From Bacteroidota bacterium (GTDB lineage Bacteria; Bacteroidota; Ignavibacteria; Palsa-1295): a stretch of DNA of 36,853 bases. Position 1 is the stretch's first letter; every line of letters begins with the position of its first letter. The notes beneath the pieces were generated by a model that made no database searches, had not been told where the DNA came from, and saw only the letters and a program-made list of their open reading frames with translations. A program made the position numbers and the translations under genes. The DNA is taken from the NCBI GenBank assembly GCA_021324685.1, contig JAJPIQ010000035.1:1-36853 (forward strand), in the 5' to 3' direction. Below are positions 1 to 7,125 of the stretch, one piece after another.

Positions 1-174
1 CTGAACATCGTGAGCATGACGGGTGAAGTGGTCGAGACGGTGCTCGACCGGCACATGGACGCAGGGACGTATGAAGTGACGCTGGATGCGGGTCAGCTAC
101 CCTCGGGTACGTATTACTGCCAACTGATCGGCGGTACGACGACCCTGGCCCGGCAGGTCATGGTCGTGAAATAA
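1..174 (+). CDS. C-terminal end of a T9SS-exported protein (partial)
   Basis: The window opens inside a gene. Frame 1 reads 57 residues to a TAA at 172-174 and gives a typical type IX secretion sorting domain: LNIVSMTGEVVETVL, then GTYEVTLDAGQLPSGTYYCQLI and a closing basic/hydrophobic strand ending VMVVK. In this family the domain directs a Sec-exported protein through the outer membrane, and it is usually removed at the surface. The cargo part lies outside the window, so its function cannot be given. A strong terminator follows. Confidence 0.85.
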   Translation: MNIVSMTGEVVETVLDRHMDAGTYEVTLDAGQLPSGTYYCQLIGGTTTLARQVMVVK

Positions 175-196
175 GCCAGGTCTTTTTTCAGACTTC

Positions 197-230
197 AAAA
201 GGCTTCCCTATCCGGGAAGCCTTTTTTATT
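197..230 (+). terminator. Rho-independent terminator of the T9SS gene
   Basis: A 12-bp stem (197-208 pairs with 214-225) with a 5-nt loop runs into a T-rich tract. It lies 22 bp after the stop codon at 174. Confidence 0.9.
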
Positions 231-359
231 TTAATGAAACGTTTTCTATTAAAAAACTTTCAAATAGCAAATCAAAAGGCTTTTTCGTGGCAAACTTGTT
301 GTTAAGAATACGGTTGGATGATTGACCGTCATCCCTGAAATGTAAGAGAAAATGTCGAA

Positions 360-400
360 ACCGGTTACTCGGGGCACCGGTCTCGGCCCGAAAGGAGTAT
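360..400 (+). promoter_or_regulatory. Near-direct repeat upstream of the HTH gene, with its RBS
   Basis: ACCGGT occurs at 360-365 and again at 376-381. Each copy is followed by a similar CTCGG-containing stretch. The pair lies just before an AAAGGAG ribosome binding site (391-397), which decides the start at 406. The spacing and position would suit an autoregulatory operator for the HTH protein, but this is inference only. Confidence 0.35.
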
Positions 401-405
401 TTTGT

Positions 406-714
406 ATGCTAAACGATCAAGAAAATCATAGTACGACCGAGACAGCGGCTGCGACACCTCCTGCTCGCGATTACCGCGATGACCTCCGCGATCTCCTGGA
501 CCGCGCTCATGACGATCGCGGCCTGACCCGTTATCGGCTCTGTAAACAGATGGGTATCGATAGCGGAACATTATCGAATGTGCTGGCCAAACGGCGGCAT
601 TTTTCTTTGGAAAAATTAGAGCAGATTCTTGGGCTATTAGGGTATCGGCTGAGCTTTACTTCCAATGGCATCAGGCGTCCGGAACCGACGAGCAACGGTA
701 TCGCACACGCATAA
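406..714 (+). CDS. Small XRE-like HTH DNA-binding protein
   Basis: The protein has 102 residues. The start at 406 is chosen for its AAAGGAG site; an in-frame ATG at 352 has none. After a low-complexity acidic/alanine N-terminus, residues about 25-85 look like a lambda-repressor-type helix-turn-helix: a leading helix (DDLRDLLDRA), then LTRYRLCKQMGIDSGTLSNV as helices 2-3, then FSLEKLEQILGLLGYRL. The last 15 residues are probably disordered. Such short proteins are often autoregulators or antitoxins, but no toxin gene is adjacent. It stands alone between the T9SS terminator and the candidate small RNA. The fold call is fairly secure; the target is unknown. Confidence 0.75.
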   Translation: MLNDQENHSTTETAAATPPARDYRDDLRDLLDRAHDDRGLTRYRLCKQMGIDSGTLSNVLAKRRHFSLEKLEQILGLLGYRLSFTSNGIRRPEPTSNGIAHA

Positions 715-728
715 TTTATATTATGGAC

Positions 729-768
729 AAAAAAAGACCCCGGCCTCTTGTGAAAGAGCAATCCGGGG
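729..768 (-). terminator. Rho-independent terminator, minus strand
   Basis: On the minus strand a two-part stem (6 bp outer, 5 bp inner, 4-nt loop) is followed by TC and seven Ts. The plus strand has no T tract after the stem, so the direction is clear. It ends the candidate small RNA and may also end response-regulator transcripts. Confidence 0.8.
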
Positions 769-836
769 CCTGGTCCGTCAATATGTGGGAGAGAAAATCA
801 AACTGCTGCCGGTCCCAAGCTCCGTCAGCAATTTTG
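729..836 (-). ncRNA. Candidate small RNA (about 105 nt)
   Basis: A consensus-like promoter on the minus strand (842-872) is followed by a region with no usable start codon. The first hairpin pairs 822-829 with 805-812 (8 bp, one mismatch, 9-nt loop). The transcript then ends in a strong terminator: CCCCGG/CCGGGG (763-768 with 738-743), an inner CTCTT/AAGAG stem, and seven Ts (complement of 729-735). Start near 836 is estimated from the usual distance to the -7 box. It does not match an RNA family that I recognise; it lacks the length of 6S RNA and the SRP apical motif. It lies 100 bp past the stop of the response regulator gene, so the hairpin could instead be only that gene's terminator. Confidence 0.45.
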
Positions 837-841
837 TAGCA

Positions 842-872
842 CAAATATAAAATATTGCGGTCAATTCCGCAA
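842..872 (-). promoter_or_regulatory. Bacteroidota-type promoter for the candidate small RNA
   Basis: On the minus strand TTG (872-870), 20 bp, then TATATTTG (849-842) matches the TTG-N19-21-TAnnTTTG pattern of the Bacteroidota housekeeping sigma factor. It points away from the response regulator gene and toward the terminator at 729-768. Confidence 0.55.
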
Positions 873-939
873 TCGGATGGTTGAGGTTTTTTGTGTGGGA
901 TTTGAAGAATACGAGTGTAGGATAAAGTCCTACATGCAT

Positions 940-1584
940 TTATGCCGCGATACCGTCAAGGAGTTTATGCTGGATTGCGTACTGTGTGAAATCGGCATTA
1001 TTGCGGAATCCCATCTTTTCCATGATCCGAGACCGGTTCGTCGAGATCGTTTTTACAGAAAGGGAGAGCTCGTCGCCGATCTCTTTGACGGTTTTTCCGG
1101 CTGCTATGAGGCGGAAGACCTGGAATTCGCGGTTCGAAAGCAATTCGTGGGGCTGAACTTCGCGATTGTTCACCATTCCAAAAACGAGCTTTTCCGCGAG
1201 CGGCATGCTCATGTACCGGCCGCCCGAGGCCACTTTGCGGATCGCCTGTATAAGCTCTTCCGATGCGCTTTCTTTCGTGACGTATCCGGATGCGCCGGCT
1301 TTGAGCATTCGGAGCGCATATTGGTCCTCCGGATGGAGGCTCAGAATCAGAACGGGCAAGTTTGGGAAGTCGCGTTTGACTTCGAGCAGGACGTCGAGGC
1401 CGGAGCGGCCGGGCATCGAAATATCGAGCAGCAGCAGGTCGAGCTTTAATTTTCGCACTTTTTCGAGCGTTTCGGCCGCATTGCTGGCCTCATCGAGCAC
1501 GACGATGTCATCCGTCTGCTGGACGATCTGTTTCAGACCGGCGCGGACGATGGCGTGGTCATCGGCGATGAGAATACGAATCAT
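940..1584 (-). CDS. NarL/FixJ-family response regulator
   Basis: The protein has 214 residues and two domains. Residues 1-120 form a receiver: the acidic pair D8-D9, phospho-acceptor D54 in LLLLDISMPG, and K104 in GYVTKES. Residues about 148-208 form a LuxR-type helix-turn-helix with the signature LSNREFQVFRLIAAGKTVKE and then LSLSVKTISTNRSRIMEKMG. Family members are phosphorylated by a histidine kinase and then bind DNA as dimers. No kinase gene is adjacent, so this is an orphan within the window. The GYVTKESASEELIQAI segment is the usual alpha4-beta5 surface. The regulated genes are unknown. Confidence 0.95.
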   Translation of the reverse strand: MIRILIADDHAIVRAGLKQIVQQTDDIVVLDEASNAAETLEKVRKLKLDLLLLDISMPGRSGLDVLLEVKRDFPNLPVLILSLHPEDQYALRMLKAGASGYVTKESASEELIQAIRKVASGGRYMSMPLAEKLVFGMVNNREVQPHELLSNREFQVFRLIAAGKTVKEIGDELSLSVKTISTNRSRIMEKMGFRNNADFTQYAIQHKLLDGIAA

Positions 1585-1642
1585 GGGCGCAAGCTGCTAA
1601 GCCCTTAAGAAGAACGTTATCACATTAAAGCATATTGACAAT

Positions 1643-1650
1643 CAAATATA
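1643..1650 (-). promoter_or_regulatory. Possible -7 box upstream of the response regulator
   Basis: TATATTTG on the minus strand lies about 60 bp before the ATG at 1584. No TTG is found 19-21 bp upstream, so this may be a chance match in AT-rich DNA. Confidence 0.25.
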
Positions 1651-1683
1651 AGCATAAACCCTCGGAGACTCATGAATTTGCCG

Positions 1684-1725
1684 AAATCAGAGCGAAGAAA
1701 AATATCCCAATCAGAGCGAAGAAAA
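1684..1725. repeat. Direct repeat at the 3' end of recO
   Basis: AATCAGAGCGAAGAAAA occurs at 1685-1701 and again at 1709-1725, 24 bp apart. On the minus strand each copy contains the TCT-TCG-CTC-TGA that ends recO. The outer copy is therefore a duplicate of the gene's last codons and stop, lying just past it. Confidence 0.8.
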
Positions 1726-2364
1726 GACCCCTGCGCTTCGCAGCGACCGCCTGGAAACGCCTGGAAGGTGTTCGGCGAAATAGGACATAAAAAAAGCACG
1801 TAGCTGCTCTTCCTGGCGAGCGTCCAACGGAATTGTACCTCCGGACCAGGATTCGATAGCATGCAGCATTTCGATCAACTTCGGGCTATAACGAAGCTCT
1901 GAAAAATCGATCTCGAAGCCCATGATCCTGGCAAAGGCCAGATAAAACTGAGCGGTGAGAATTGGCGCGGCGGATTCTTCCGAGGACGCAATTGCGTCGA
2001 GCACGTGTGAGAGCGACTGATAAAGTTCCGCATTCGCTTCTTCATCATGCATTGCATGAAGCAGAAGTTCGTGAATGGCAGTGGCGACTTCGATTTTTTT
2101 CAGGCTTCGAAGAATTCCTGAATGAGAGTTCAACGTCTCGGCCTTGGACAGCAAGTTAAGAGCGTCGGACTTGTCGCGTTTGTAGAGCACGATGTTCGAC
2201 CGTGCGAACATTTCGAGCCCGCCGCCGAATTTGCTCTTCATTTCCCTTGCGCCTTTTGCGATCGCATTCAGTTTTCCGTATGCGAGCGTATACAGCGTCA
2301 CGATCTTCGACGTCTCTCCCTGTTTCCGTGCTCGCAACACGATGGCTTCGGTGGTGACCAGCAT
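1711..2364 (-). CDS. recO: DNA repair protein RecO
   Basis: The protein has 217 residues from the ATG at 2364, which sits 1 bp after the msrB stop; a TTG at 2379 is an alternative. RecO helps RecR load RecA on SSB-coated single-stranded DNA in gap repair. The N-terminal OB fold is clear (TTEAIVLRARKQGETSKIV, then LYTLAYGKLNAIAKGARE, KSKFGGGLEMF). A helical part follows (GILRSLKKIEVATAIHELLL). The CxxC zinc-finger pairs of many RecO proteins are absent, as in several lineages. It is translationally close to msrB, which suggests co-transcription. Its stop lies in a duplicated 17-bp stretch. Confidence 0.9.
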   Translation of the reverse strand: MLVTTEAIVLRARKQGETSKIVTLYTLAYGKLNAIAKGAREMKSKFGGGLEMFARSNIVLYKRDKSDALNLLSKAETLNSHSGILRSLKKIEVATAIHELLLHAMHDEEANAELYQSLSHVLDAIASSEESAAPILTAQFYLAFARIMGFEIDFSELRYSPKLIEMLHAIESWSGGTIPLDARQEEQLRAFFMSYFAEHLPGVSRRSLRSAGVFSSL

Positions 2365-2365
2365 T

Positions 2366-2893
2366 TCATTTCGCGTCAAATGCTAAGGCGACAGAATTCA
2401 TGCAATAGCGGAGTCCCGTGGGGGGAGGCCCGTCATCGAAAACGTGGCCCAGGTGACTGCCACATCGGGCACAGAGTATTTCGGTTCGCGCCATGCCGAG
2501 CGTATTGTCCGTTCGTTCGATGATACGGTCCGCCTCGATCGGTGCCCAGAAGCTCGGCCAACCGGTTCCCGATTCGAATTTTGTATCGGAGCTAAAGAGC
2601 GGGTTCCCACACGCCGCACAGACGAACACCCCATGCCGGTGCTCGTTGAGCAAGGAGCCGGTAAACGGAGCTTCTGTTCCTGCCTCCCGCAAAACATCAA
2701 AGGCAGCCGGCGAAAGCTCGGCTCGCCACTCGCCCTCGGGTTTTTTTACCGTATCGGTCGCTTTCGGATAGGCTGAAAGATCGTAATGGGATGGGTTGCC
2801 GTCTGTCGGAGTGGCGGAGGGCTTTTGGGCACAAGCGGTAAATGCCGAAAGCAGGAAGAGTGTTGCGATAACAAGAATAGGCTTCATATTCAT
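2366..2893 (-). CDS. msrB: Peptide-methionine (R)-S-oxide reductase, lipoprotein form
   Basis: The protein has 175 residues from the ATG at 2893 (an ATG at 2887 is also possible). It reduces the R form of methionine sulfoxide in proteins. A lipoprotein signal precedes the enzyme: a hydrophobic stretch and the lipobox-like AFTAC. The MsrB fold follows, with zinc-binding pairs CAAC and CARC, the conserved [10 protein letters not shown] block, [19 protein letters not shown] and the catalytic cysteine in RYCMNS. The signal places it outside the inner membrane, where it would repair oxidised envelope proteins. It is divergent from a thioredoxin-reductase-like gene and closely followed by recO. Periplasmic reductant supply is not evident here. 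Confidence 0.93.
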   Translation of the reverse strand: MNMKPILVIATLFLLSAFTACAQKPSATPTDGNPSHYDLSAYPKATDTVKKPEGEWRAELSPAAFDVLREAGTEAPFTGSLLNEHRHGVFVCAACGNPLFSSDTKFESGTGWPSFWAPIEADRIIERTDNTLGMARTEILCARCGSHLGHVFDDGPPPTGLRYCMNSVALAFDAK

Positions 2894-2952
2894 CGTGCGC
2901 TGATTGGGGTATAATTCGAAATTTGGCTGCAAAGTTGCTATGGCGTATTTCC

Positions 2953-3864
2953 ATGGAGCGGTTTGATGCGGTTGTGATCGGAGGCGGCCCGGCAGGGCTT
3001 AGTGCCGCGCTCGTGCTTTCGCGCGCACGAAGAAAGGTCGTCGTCCTTGACCATGGGAAGTACCGCAACGCCTGCTCGCATGGTCTTCACGGCTATCTTA
3101 CACGCGATGGGATCGAACCGTCCGAATTTCTTCGTTTGGCGCGAGAAGAGATTGCGCATTATTCGGTTCCCATCCTGGCGGCGGAAGCGAACGACGTCCT
3201 TAAAAACGAGGATTTTGAAGTTCATGCCGCGCTCCTCGAATCGGGAACCGAAATTACCATCCATGCTCGATTATTGCTCATCGCTACCGGTCTTCGAGAC
3301 CGGCTGCCGGAGATAGAAGGAATGCGCGACGTTTACGGTACGAGCGCTCACCATTGCCCCCATTGCGACGGATGGGAATGGCGCGATCAGTCGATCGCCA
3401 TTCTGGCGCATGGCCCATCCGCATTCAACCTTAGCACCGAACTTCTGAATTGGTCCCGCGATCTCGTCCTTTGCACGAATGGAAGATCGAAACAAGTTCC
3501 CTCCGTCGGGATCCCGGTCATTACAAAAAGAATCGTGAAACTCGAGCAGGAAGACGGATTCCTGCGAAAAATTTGGTTCCATGACGGAACCGGGATCGAA
3601 CGACGGGCACTCTTTTTCGTCGCGCCGCAGGAACCGAGTTGCAATATTGCGCGGACGCTCGGGTGTACGGTTTTTCGAAAAGGATTAGTGCGGACCGACG
3701 GGAAACAGCGGACGAATGTCGGCGGCCTTTACGTTGCCGGGGACGCCATGCGGGATGTTCACTTTGCCATTCTTGCCGCCGCGGAAGGGGCCAGGGCGGC
3801 GATTGCAATGAATGCAGAGCTTACTCGTTCTCATCGGCCACATCCCGATCCCGGCGTCCGCTAA
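2953..3864 (+). CDS. Thioredoxin-reductase-like FAD/NAD(P) oxidoreductase
   Basis: The protein has 303 residues. The start at 2953 places the FAD-binding VVIGGGPAGLSAAL directly at the N-terminus. The redox pair is C135 and C138 in HCPHCDGWEW, in the position of the active site of low-molecular-weight thioredoxin reductases. A second FAD motif, GGLYVAGDAM, lies near the C-terminus. The NAD(P) domain is less canonical (ILAHGPSAFNLS in place of a clean GxGxxA), so cofactor choice and substrate are uncertain. The HGYLTRDGIEPSEF block is typical of a TrxB-related subgroup whose partner is often unknown. It is divergent from msrB across about 60 bp. Its last 44 bp overlap the end of rsmI on the other strand. 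Confidence 0.85.
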   Translation: MERFDAVVIGGGPAGLSAALVLSRARRKVVVLDHGKYRNACSHGLHGYLTRDGIEPSEFLRLAREEIAHYSVPILAAEANDVLKNEDFEVHAALLESGTEITIHARLLLIATGLRDRLPEIEGMRDVYGTSAHHCPHCDGWEWRDQSIAILAHGPSAFNLSTELLNWSRDLVLCTNGRSKQVPSVGIPVITKRIVKLEQEDGFLRKIWFHDGTGIERRALFFVAPQEPSCNIARTLGCTVFRKGLVRTDGKQRTNVGGLYVAGDAMRDVHFAILAAAEGARAAIAMNAELTRSHRPHPDPGVR

Positions 3865-4525
3865 GCACGAGGACGCATTCTCCTTTGACCGATTCGGGAA
3901 AGCGTTCATCCAGCCGTGTGAGTACGTCGAGAAGTGGGCCACGGACGAACTCCTCATGAAGTTTCGTAATTTCGCGGGCAAGCGAAGCTTCACGGTGCGG
4001 CCCGCAGACTCCGATCAATTCTTCGAGCAACCGTTTGATGCGGTGTGGAGATTCGTAGAGTACGACAGTACGCTCTTCGTTGGCGATCTCTGCAAGTCGA
4101 GTACGGCGGCCTTTTTTCAGCGGAAGAAATCCTTCGAAGGCAAACCGGGTGGTGTCCATACCGCTTCCGGATAGTGCGGCGATCGCGGCACAGGCTCCCG
4201 GTATTGGAACGACCTCGATATCGAGGCCAATGGCTTCTTTAACGATCGCCCACGCAGGATCTGAAATGCCAGGCGTTCCAGCGTCCGTTACGAGGGCTAC
4301 GCTGGCACCGGTGCGAAGGTCTTCGGCAAGTTCGGCTGCACGAGAGCGCTCGTTATGCGAATGATAACTGACGAGCCGGCGTGGACGAATACCATGGCGT
4401 TCGAAGAGGGTACGAGCGTGCCGCGTGTCTTCGCAAGCGATAATATCGGCTTCCTGAAGCACGCGGATTGCACGCAGAGAAATATCTTCGAGATTGCCGA
4501 TCGGAGTAGCGACGAGATATAGCAT
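3821..4525 (-). CDS. rsmI: 16S rRNA (cytidine1402-2'-O)-methyltransferase
   Basis: The protein has 234 residues from the ATG at 4525; a TTG 12 bp upstream is less likely. It 2'-O-methylates C1402 of 16S rRNA in the decoding centre, using S-adenosylmethionine. Family motifs are clear: LYLVATPIGNLEDISLRA at the N-terminus, EDTRHARTLFERHGI, VALVTDAGTPGISDPAW, the VPIPGACAAIAALSGSG block, FEGFLPLKKGRR and ESPHRIKRLLEEL. The length is a little short of the roughly 280 residues in many species because the C-terminal tail is reduced. It overlaps the convergent flavoprotein gene. Confidence 0.96.
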   Translation of the reverse strand: MLYLVATPIGNLEDISLRAIRVLQEADIIACEDTRHARTLFERHGIRPRRLVSYHSHNERSRAAELAEDLRTGASVALVTDAGTPGISDPAWAIVKEAIGLDIEVVPIPGACAAIAALSGSGMDTTRFAFEGFLPLKKGRRTRLAEIANEERTVVLYESPHRIKRLLEELIGVCGPHREASLAREITKLHEEFVRGPLLDVLTRLDERFPESVKGECVLVLSGRRDRDVADENE

Positions 4526-4640
4526 GAATAGGATCAAAACGAATAAAACGCGGACTGATTCATTCCAGGTTTTACCCGGGGTGGCATACTTCTTTCAAGC
4601 TGAACAATAACACATCCGTTTTGCTTTAAAACCCGAATAG

Positions 4641-5843
4641 TTGGCTTTTAATATTCGCGTCACCGGTCCGGAATTCGTTTCCGAAGAGAATGCTCGCGCT
4701 TTCGTTCGGGTCGAAGAAGCCGTTCGCCAATACGCGGCACATGCCCGAGAAACGGTTCTTTTGGTGCGTCGACCTTTAAGAGCGGTTTCCGAAGATCATT
4801 TCGTGCTCCTCTGGTCTCATGGTTCTGCTCTTGTAGGAATGTATCCATTGGACGGAAAGGTCCATGCTCGTTCGGTCGGACCGTGGCTTGTCGAACGAGG
4901 GGAGGCCGGAAATCGAGAAGATGCCTACCAGCGGCTTCAAAATCCTCGCATCACGTTGGAACGCGGGCGGCGCGAACTTGCAGCCATACTCGAAAGAAGT
5001 GTTTCTGTGCGCGAACCGGCGGTTGCAGGCGGCGCCGAAAGGGTGAATATTTCGGATGTTCGAACCAGCGAGATACAAAACTCGCCAACCATCGATCGTG
5101 CACCTGCGGTCGCGCTGATTGCGCTGTTCGTTGGCCCGAAGAGCGAGGTCCGATTCGATGAAACGGCGGAACAAGATCGTTCCCATAGCGCCGAGTCCGA
5201 ATTTTCTGCCATGACGCTGGAATATGCCGTTTCTCGAACGATCGTTCATATTCCTTACTTGCTTCGAGTGGCCGATCGTGGCCGGGCCGTGTATTCTGCC
5301 TCCGAATTGGAGTTGGCTGGCAAGGAGCTTGAAAGGTCAGCAGAACTTCGCGAAATAACTCAAACGAGAAACGGGGTTCCCGCTCCCTTCGAGACGGACG
5401 AATTGGAGGGCCGATCAAGATCGCTTGTTCGAAGTTGGTGGTTCGTCCCTGTGGTTTTGGCGATTGCAGTGGTCGGGTTTTACGCGCTTCGCTCGATCCT
5501 TGCGCCAAATGTGGTGTCGACGAAGATCAGTTCGCCCCCGCCAGCGGCGATCGGGCATTCGCCGAGTGAGATCGTTCTCGAGCTTCCGCAGGAAGTGCAG
5601 CTTTTTGTTTCGGCCAATCAATATAAAACGCGGCTCGATCTCGACCACGCGCTGTCGCGTGGCGAAGGGCAATGGTATCTGCCCGCGACCGAGCAAATTA
5701 TCGTCATGGACAGTGTCCGGCTGGCCAAAGGAGTCTACGGATATTTTAAGGTCGACAATGCATGGCGCAAGGGCAAATTACTCGAGACGTTGGAGCCCGT
5801 AGATACCATCACCATTGTGAAATTTTTAGATCCATTGCCGTAA
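4641..5843 (+). CDS. Membrane-anchored protein of unknown function (NERD-like N-terminus?)
   Basis: The protein has 400 residues. The frame opens at a TTG directly after an in-frame TAG, so TTG at 4641 is the likely start; no ATG lies nearby. I do not recognise a family with certainty. Residues about 45-125 (FVLLWSHGSALVGMYPLDGK ... QNPRITLERGRRELAAIL) have the strand/NP/helix order of NERD domains, but the nuclease E-x-K is not there. Residues about 266-287 are a single TM segment (WWFVPVVLAIAVVGFYALRS). About 110 mostly beta-type residues follow, presumably outside. Fifteen bases separate it from a lipoprotein gene, which suggests a three-gene operon ending at 7124. Confidence 0.7.
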   Translation: MAFNIRVTGPEFVSEENARAFVRVEEAVRQYAAHARETVLLVRRPLRAVSEDHFVLLWSHGSALVGMYPLDGKVHARSVGPWLVERGEAGNREDAYQRLQNPRITLERGRRELAAILERSVSVREPAVAGGAERVNISDVRTSEIQNSPTIDRAPAVALIALFVGPKSEVRFDETAEQDRSHSAESEFSAMTLEYAVSRTIVHIPYLLRVADRGRAVYSASELELAGKELERSAELREITQTRNGVPAPFETDELEGRSRSLVRSWWFVPVVLAIAVVGFYALRSILAPNVVSTKISSPPPAAIGHSPSEIVLELPQEVQLFVSANQYKTRLDLDHALSRGEGQWYLPATEQIIVMDSVRLAKGVYGYFKVDNAWRKGKLLETLEPVDTITIVKFLDPLP

Positions 5844-5857
5844 AAAAGGATGTTTGT

Positions 5858-6532
5858 ATGAACCGGAATCATGGAACCCCAAATTTTTTTCTTTTGCGTT
5901 ATTTTTTTTACTGTTTGCCGTTTGTCATTGGATACCTTCTGTATGGTTGCACCTCTTACGTTCCCGCCCGGCTTGCAGTCCAACGCGAGGGCGATACCCT
6001 GAGCATTGCACTTGCTGGACCGGGCGCTGCCCGGTGGGATCCCCGAAAGGATAGCCTGGTCCTTGAATGCGCGGGCTGCGCGGAAGGCAAGTCCCGCATG
6101 GTGGAACATTTCGAAGACCGTGATCGGGCCGAGTACGCACTTTCGAATAACGAAGCAGCAAACGTTGTTCTCTACTCCATGGGACACCGCGATTCGATGT
6201 TTCTCGCAGGGACCGAGCCAGCCTCGGCGGGAACTTACGAACTACGGCGCATTCCTGCTCGGCACTATCGCGCGGCACCGCCGGCACCACAAGGTACCAG
6301 CGTGGCAGTGAAAGCGCCTACTACGCAAAAAACAGAGAAAAAAGCAAGTTCGCTCAAAGTGACCGCTGCCGAAGGGGTTGCCGTCTATAAAGATAAGACG
6401 AAACGCGAAGTACTAAAAATTCTGCCGCAGGGAAGCACGCTCGTCCTTCTTGCGCGCGAAGGCGATTTATATTCCGTTTCTATCGATGGGGAAGAAGGAT
6501 TTGTCGATGCCGAAGCTGTACAGGAACAATAA
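5858..6532 (+). CDS. Lipoprotein with CxxC and C-terminal SH3-like domain
   Basis: The protein has 224 residues. The start at 5858 has a good upstream AAAAAAGGA. A lipoprotein signal (FFYCLPFVIGYLLYGC) places lipid on C31. Residues 35-135 form a small domain with a CAGC pair at 71-74. A Pro/Ala/Lys-rich linker follows, then an SH3b-like domain at about 163-222 (LKVTAAEGVAVYKDKTKREV ... DLYSVSIDGEEGFVDAEAV). Bacterial SH3 domains usually bind peptidoglycan or protein ligands. The next gene has the same plan, with CxxC at nearly the same position. The role is unknown; a cell-envelope location is likely. Confidence 0.75.
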   Translation: MNRNHGTPNFFLLRYFFYCLPFVIGYLLYGCTSYVPARLAVQREGDTLSIALAGPGAARWDPRKDSLVLECAGCAEGKSRMVEHFEDRDRAEYALSNNEAANVVLYSMGHRDSMFLAGTEPASAGTYELRRIPARHYRAAPPAPQGTSVAVKAPTTQKTEKKASSLKVTAAEGVAVYKDKTKREVLKILPQGSTLVLLAREGDLYSVSIDGEEGFVDAEAVQEQ

Positions 6533-7124
6533 AAAAGTTTTTCTTATCGCGTTTTTTGCACTCGGATGTTCGGGATGCGGGTTGTTTGGCCTTTTCGGCA
6601 GTAGCCAGCAAAAGAACCCGGATGAATATCATGTGGGAACCCACGAGTGGGTGGCCGATTCAATCTTTGTAAAAATTTACTCCACATCCCAACCGAATGT
6701 GATTGTCTCGTTACCATCCATCGAAGCAGAGTGCCGTTCGTGCAATCTTAGTGAGCCTCCAACGCAGGTAGCATTCCAGCCGGATGATGTCGGCCGTATT
6801 TATTTTCCGGAGGCTCGTTCACTCGCAAGCGTCAGAATTCATTTGCACGGACACGGGATCGATACGACGTTCATTCAAAAGCAGCGCTCGCCCAATGAGG
6901 CGACGACCTATTTCCATTTATCGGAACCGCTGATTGGCCGCGTGTTTATCGATCAATTCTCTCTGCTTTACTTAGACTCATCGGAAGATTCGTCGGTCAC
7001 CAATGCCGATATTGGCGATGAATTAAATATCTATGGGGAGCGGTCGGCATTTTACATCGTGCATCACCCGAATTTTCGCCGTCCGCTGTATCTTTTGAAG
7101 GCCGATGCCGTACGGCTCTATTAA
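6507..7124 (+). CDS. Lipoprotein paralogous in layout to its upstream neighbour
   Basis: The protein has 205 residues. The ATG at 6507 overlaps the preceding gene by 26 bp, so translation is probably coupled. A basic start and hydrophobic stretch lead to a lipobox with C21 or C24 (FALGCSGC). A CRSC pair sits at 76-79, close to the CAGC pair at 71-74 of the upstream protein. The C-terminus (GDELNIYGERSAFYIVHHPN ... LYLLKADAVRLY) has an SH3-like strand pattern. The two proteins look like diverged tandem duplicates, though overall identity is low by eye. The stop is 1 bp from the convergent esterase gene. Function unknown. Confidence 0.72.
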   Translation: MPKLYRNNKKVFLIAFFALGCSGCGLFGLFGSSQQKNPDEYHVGTHEWVADSIFVKIYSTSQPNVIVSLPSIEAECRSCNLSEPPTQVAFQPDDVGRIYFPEARSLASVRIHLHGHGIDTTFIQKQRSPNEATTYFHLSEPLIGRVFIDQFSLLYLDSSEDSSVTNADIGDELNIYGERSAFYIVHHPNFRRPLYLLKADAVRLY

Positions 7125-7125
7125 G

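Noticed and set aside
665-850. 61-residue plus-strand open frame
   Set aside because: It overlaps the HTH gene end and the candidate small RNA and has no domain or ribosome binding site.
877-1449. 190-residue plus-strand open frame
   Set aside because: It lies opposite the response regulator gene, which has clear family motifs. The frame has no recognisable domain.
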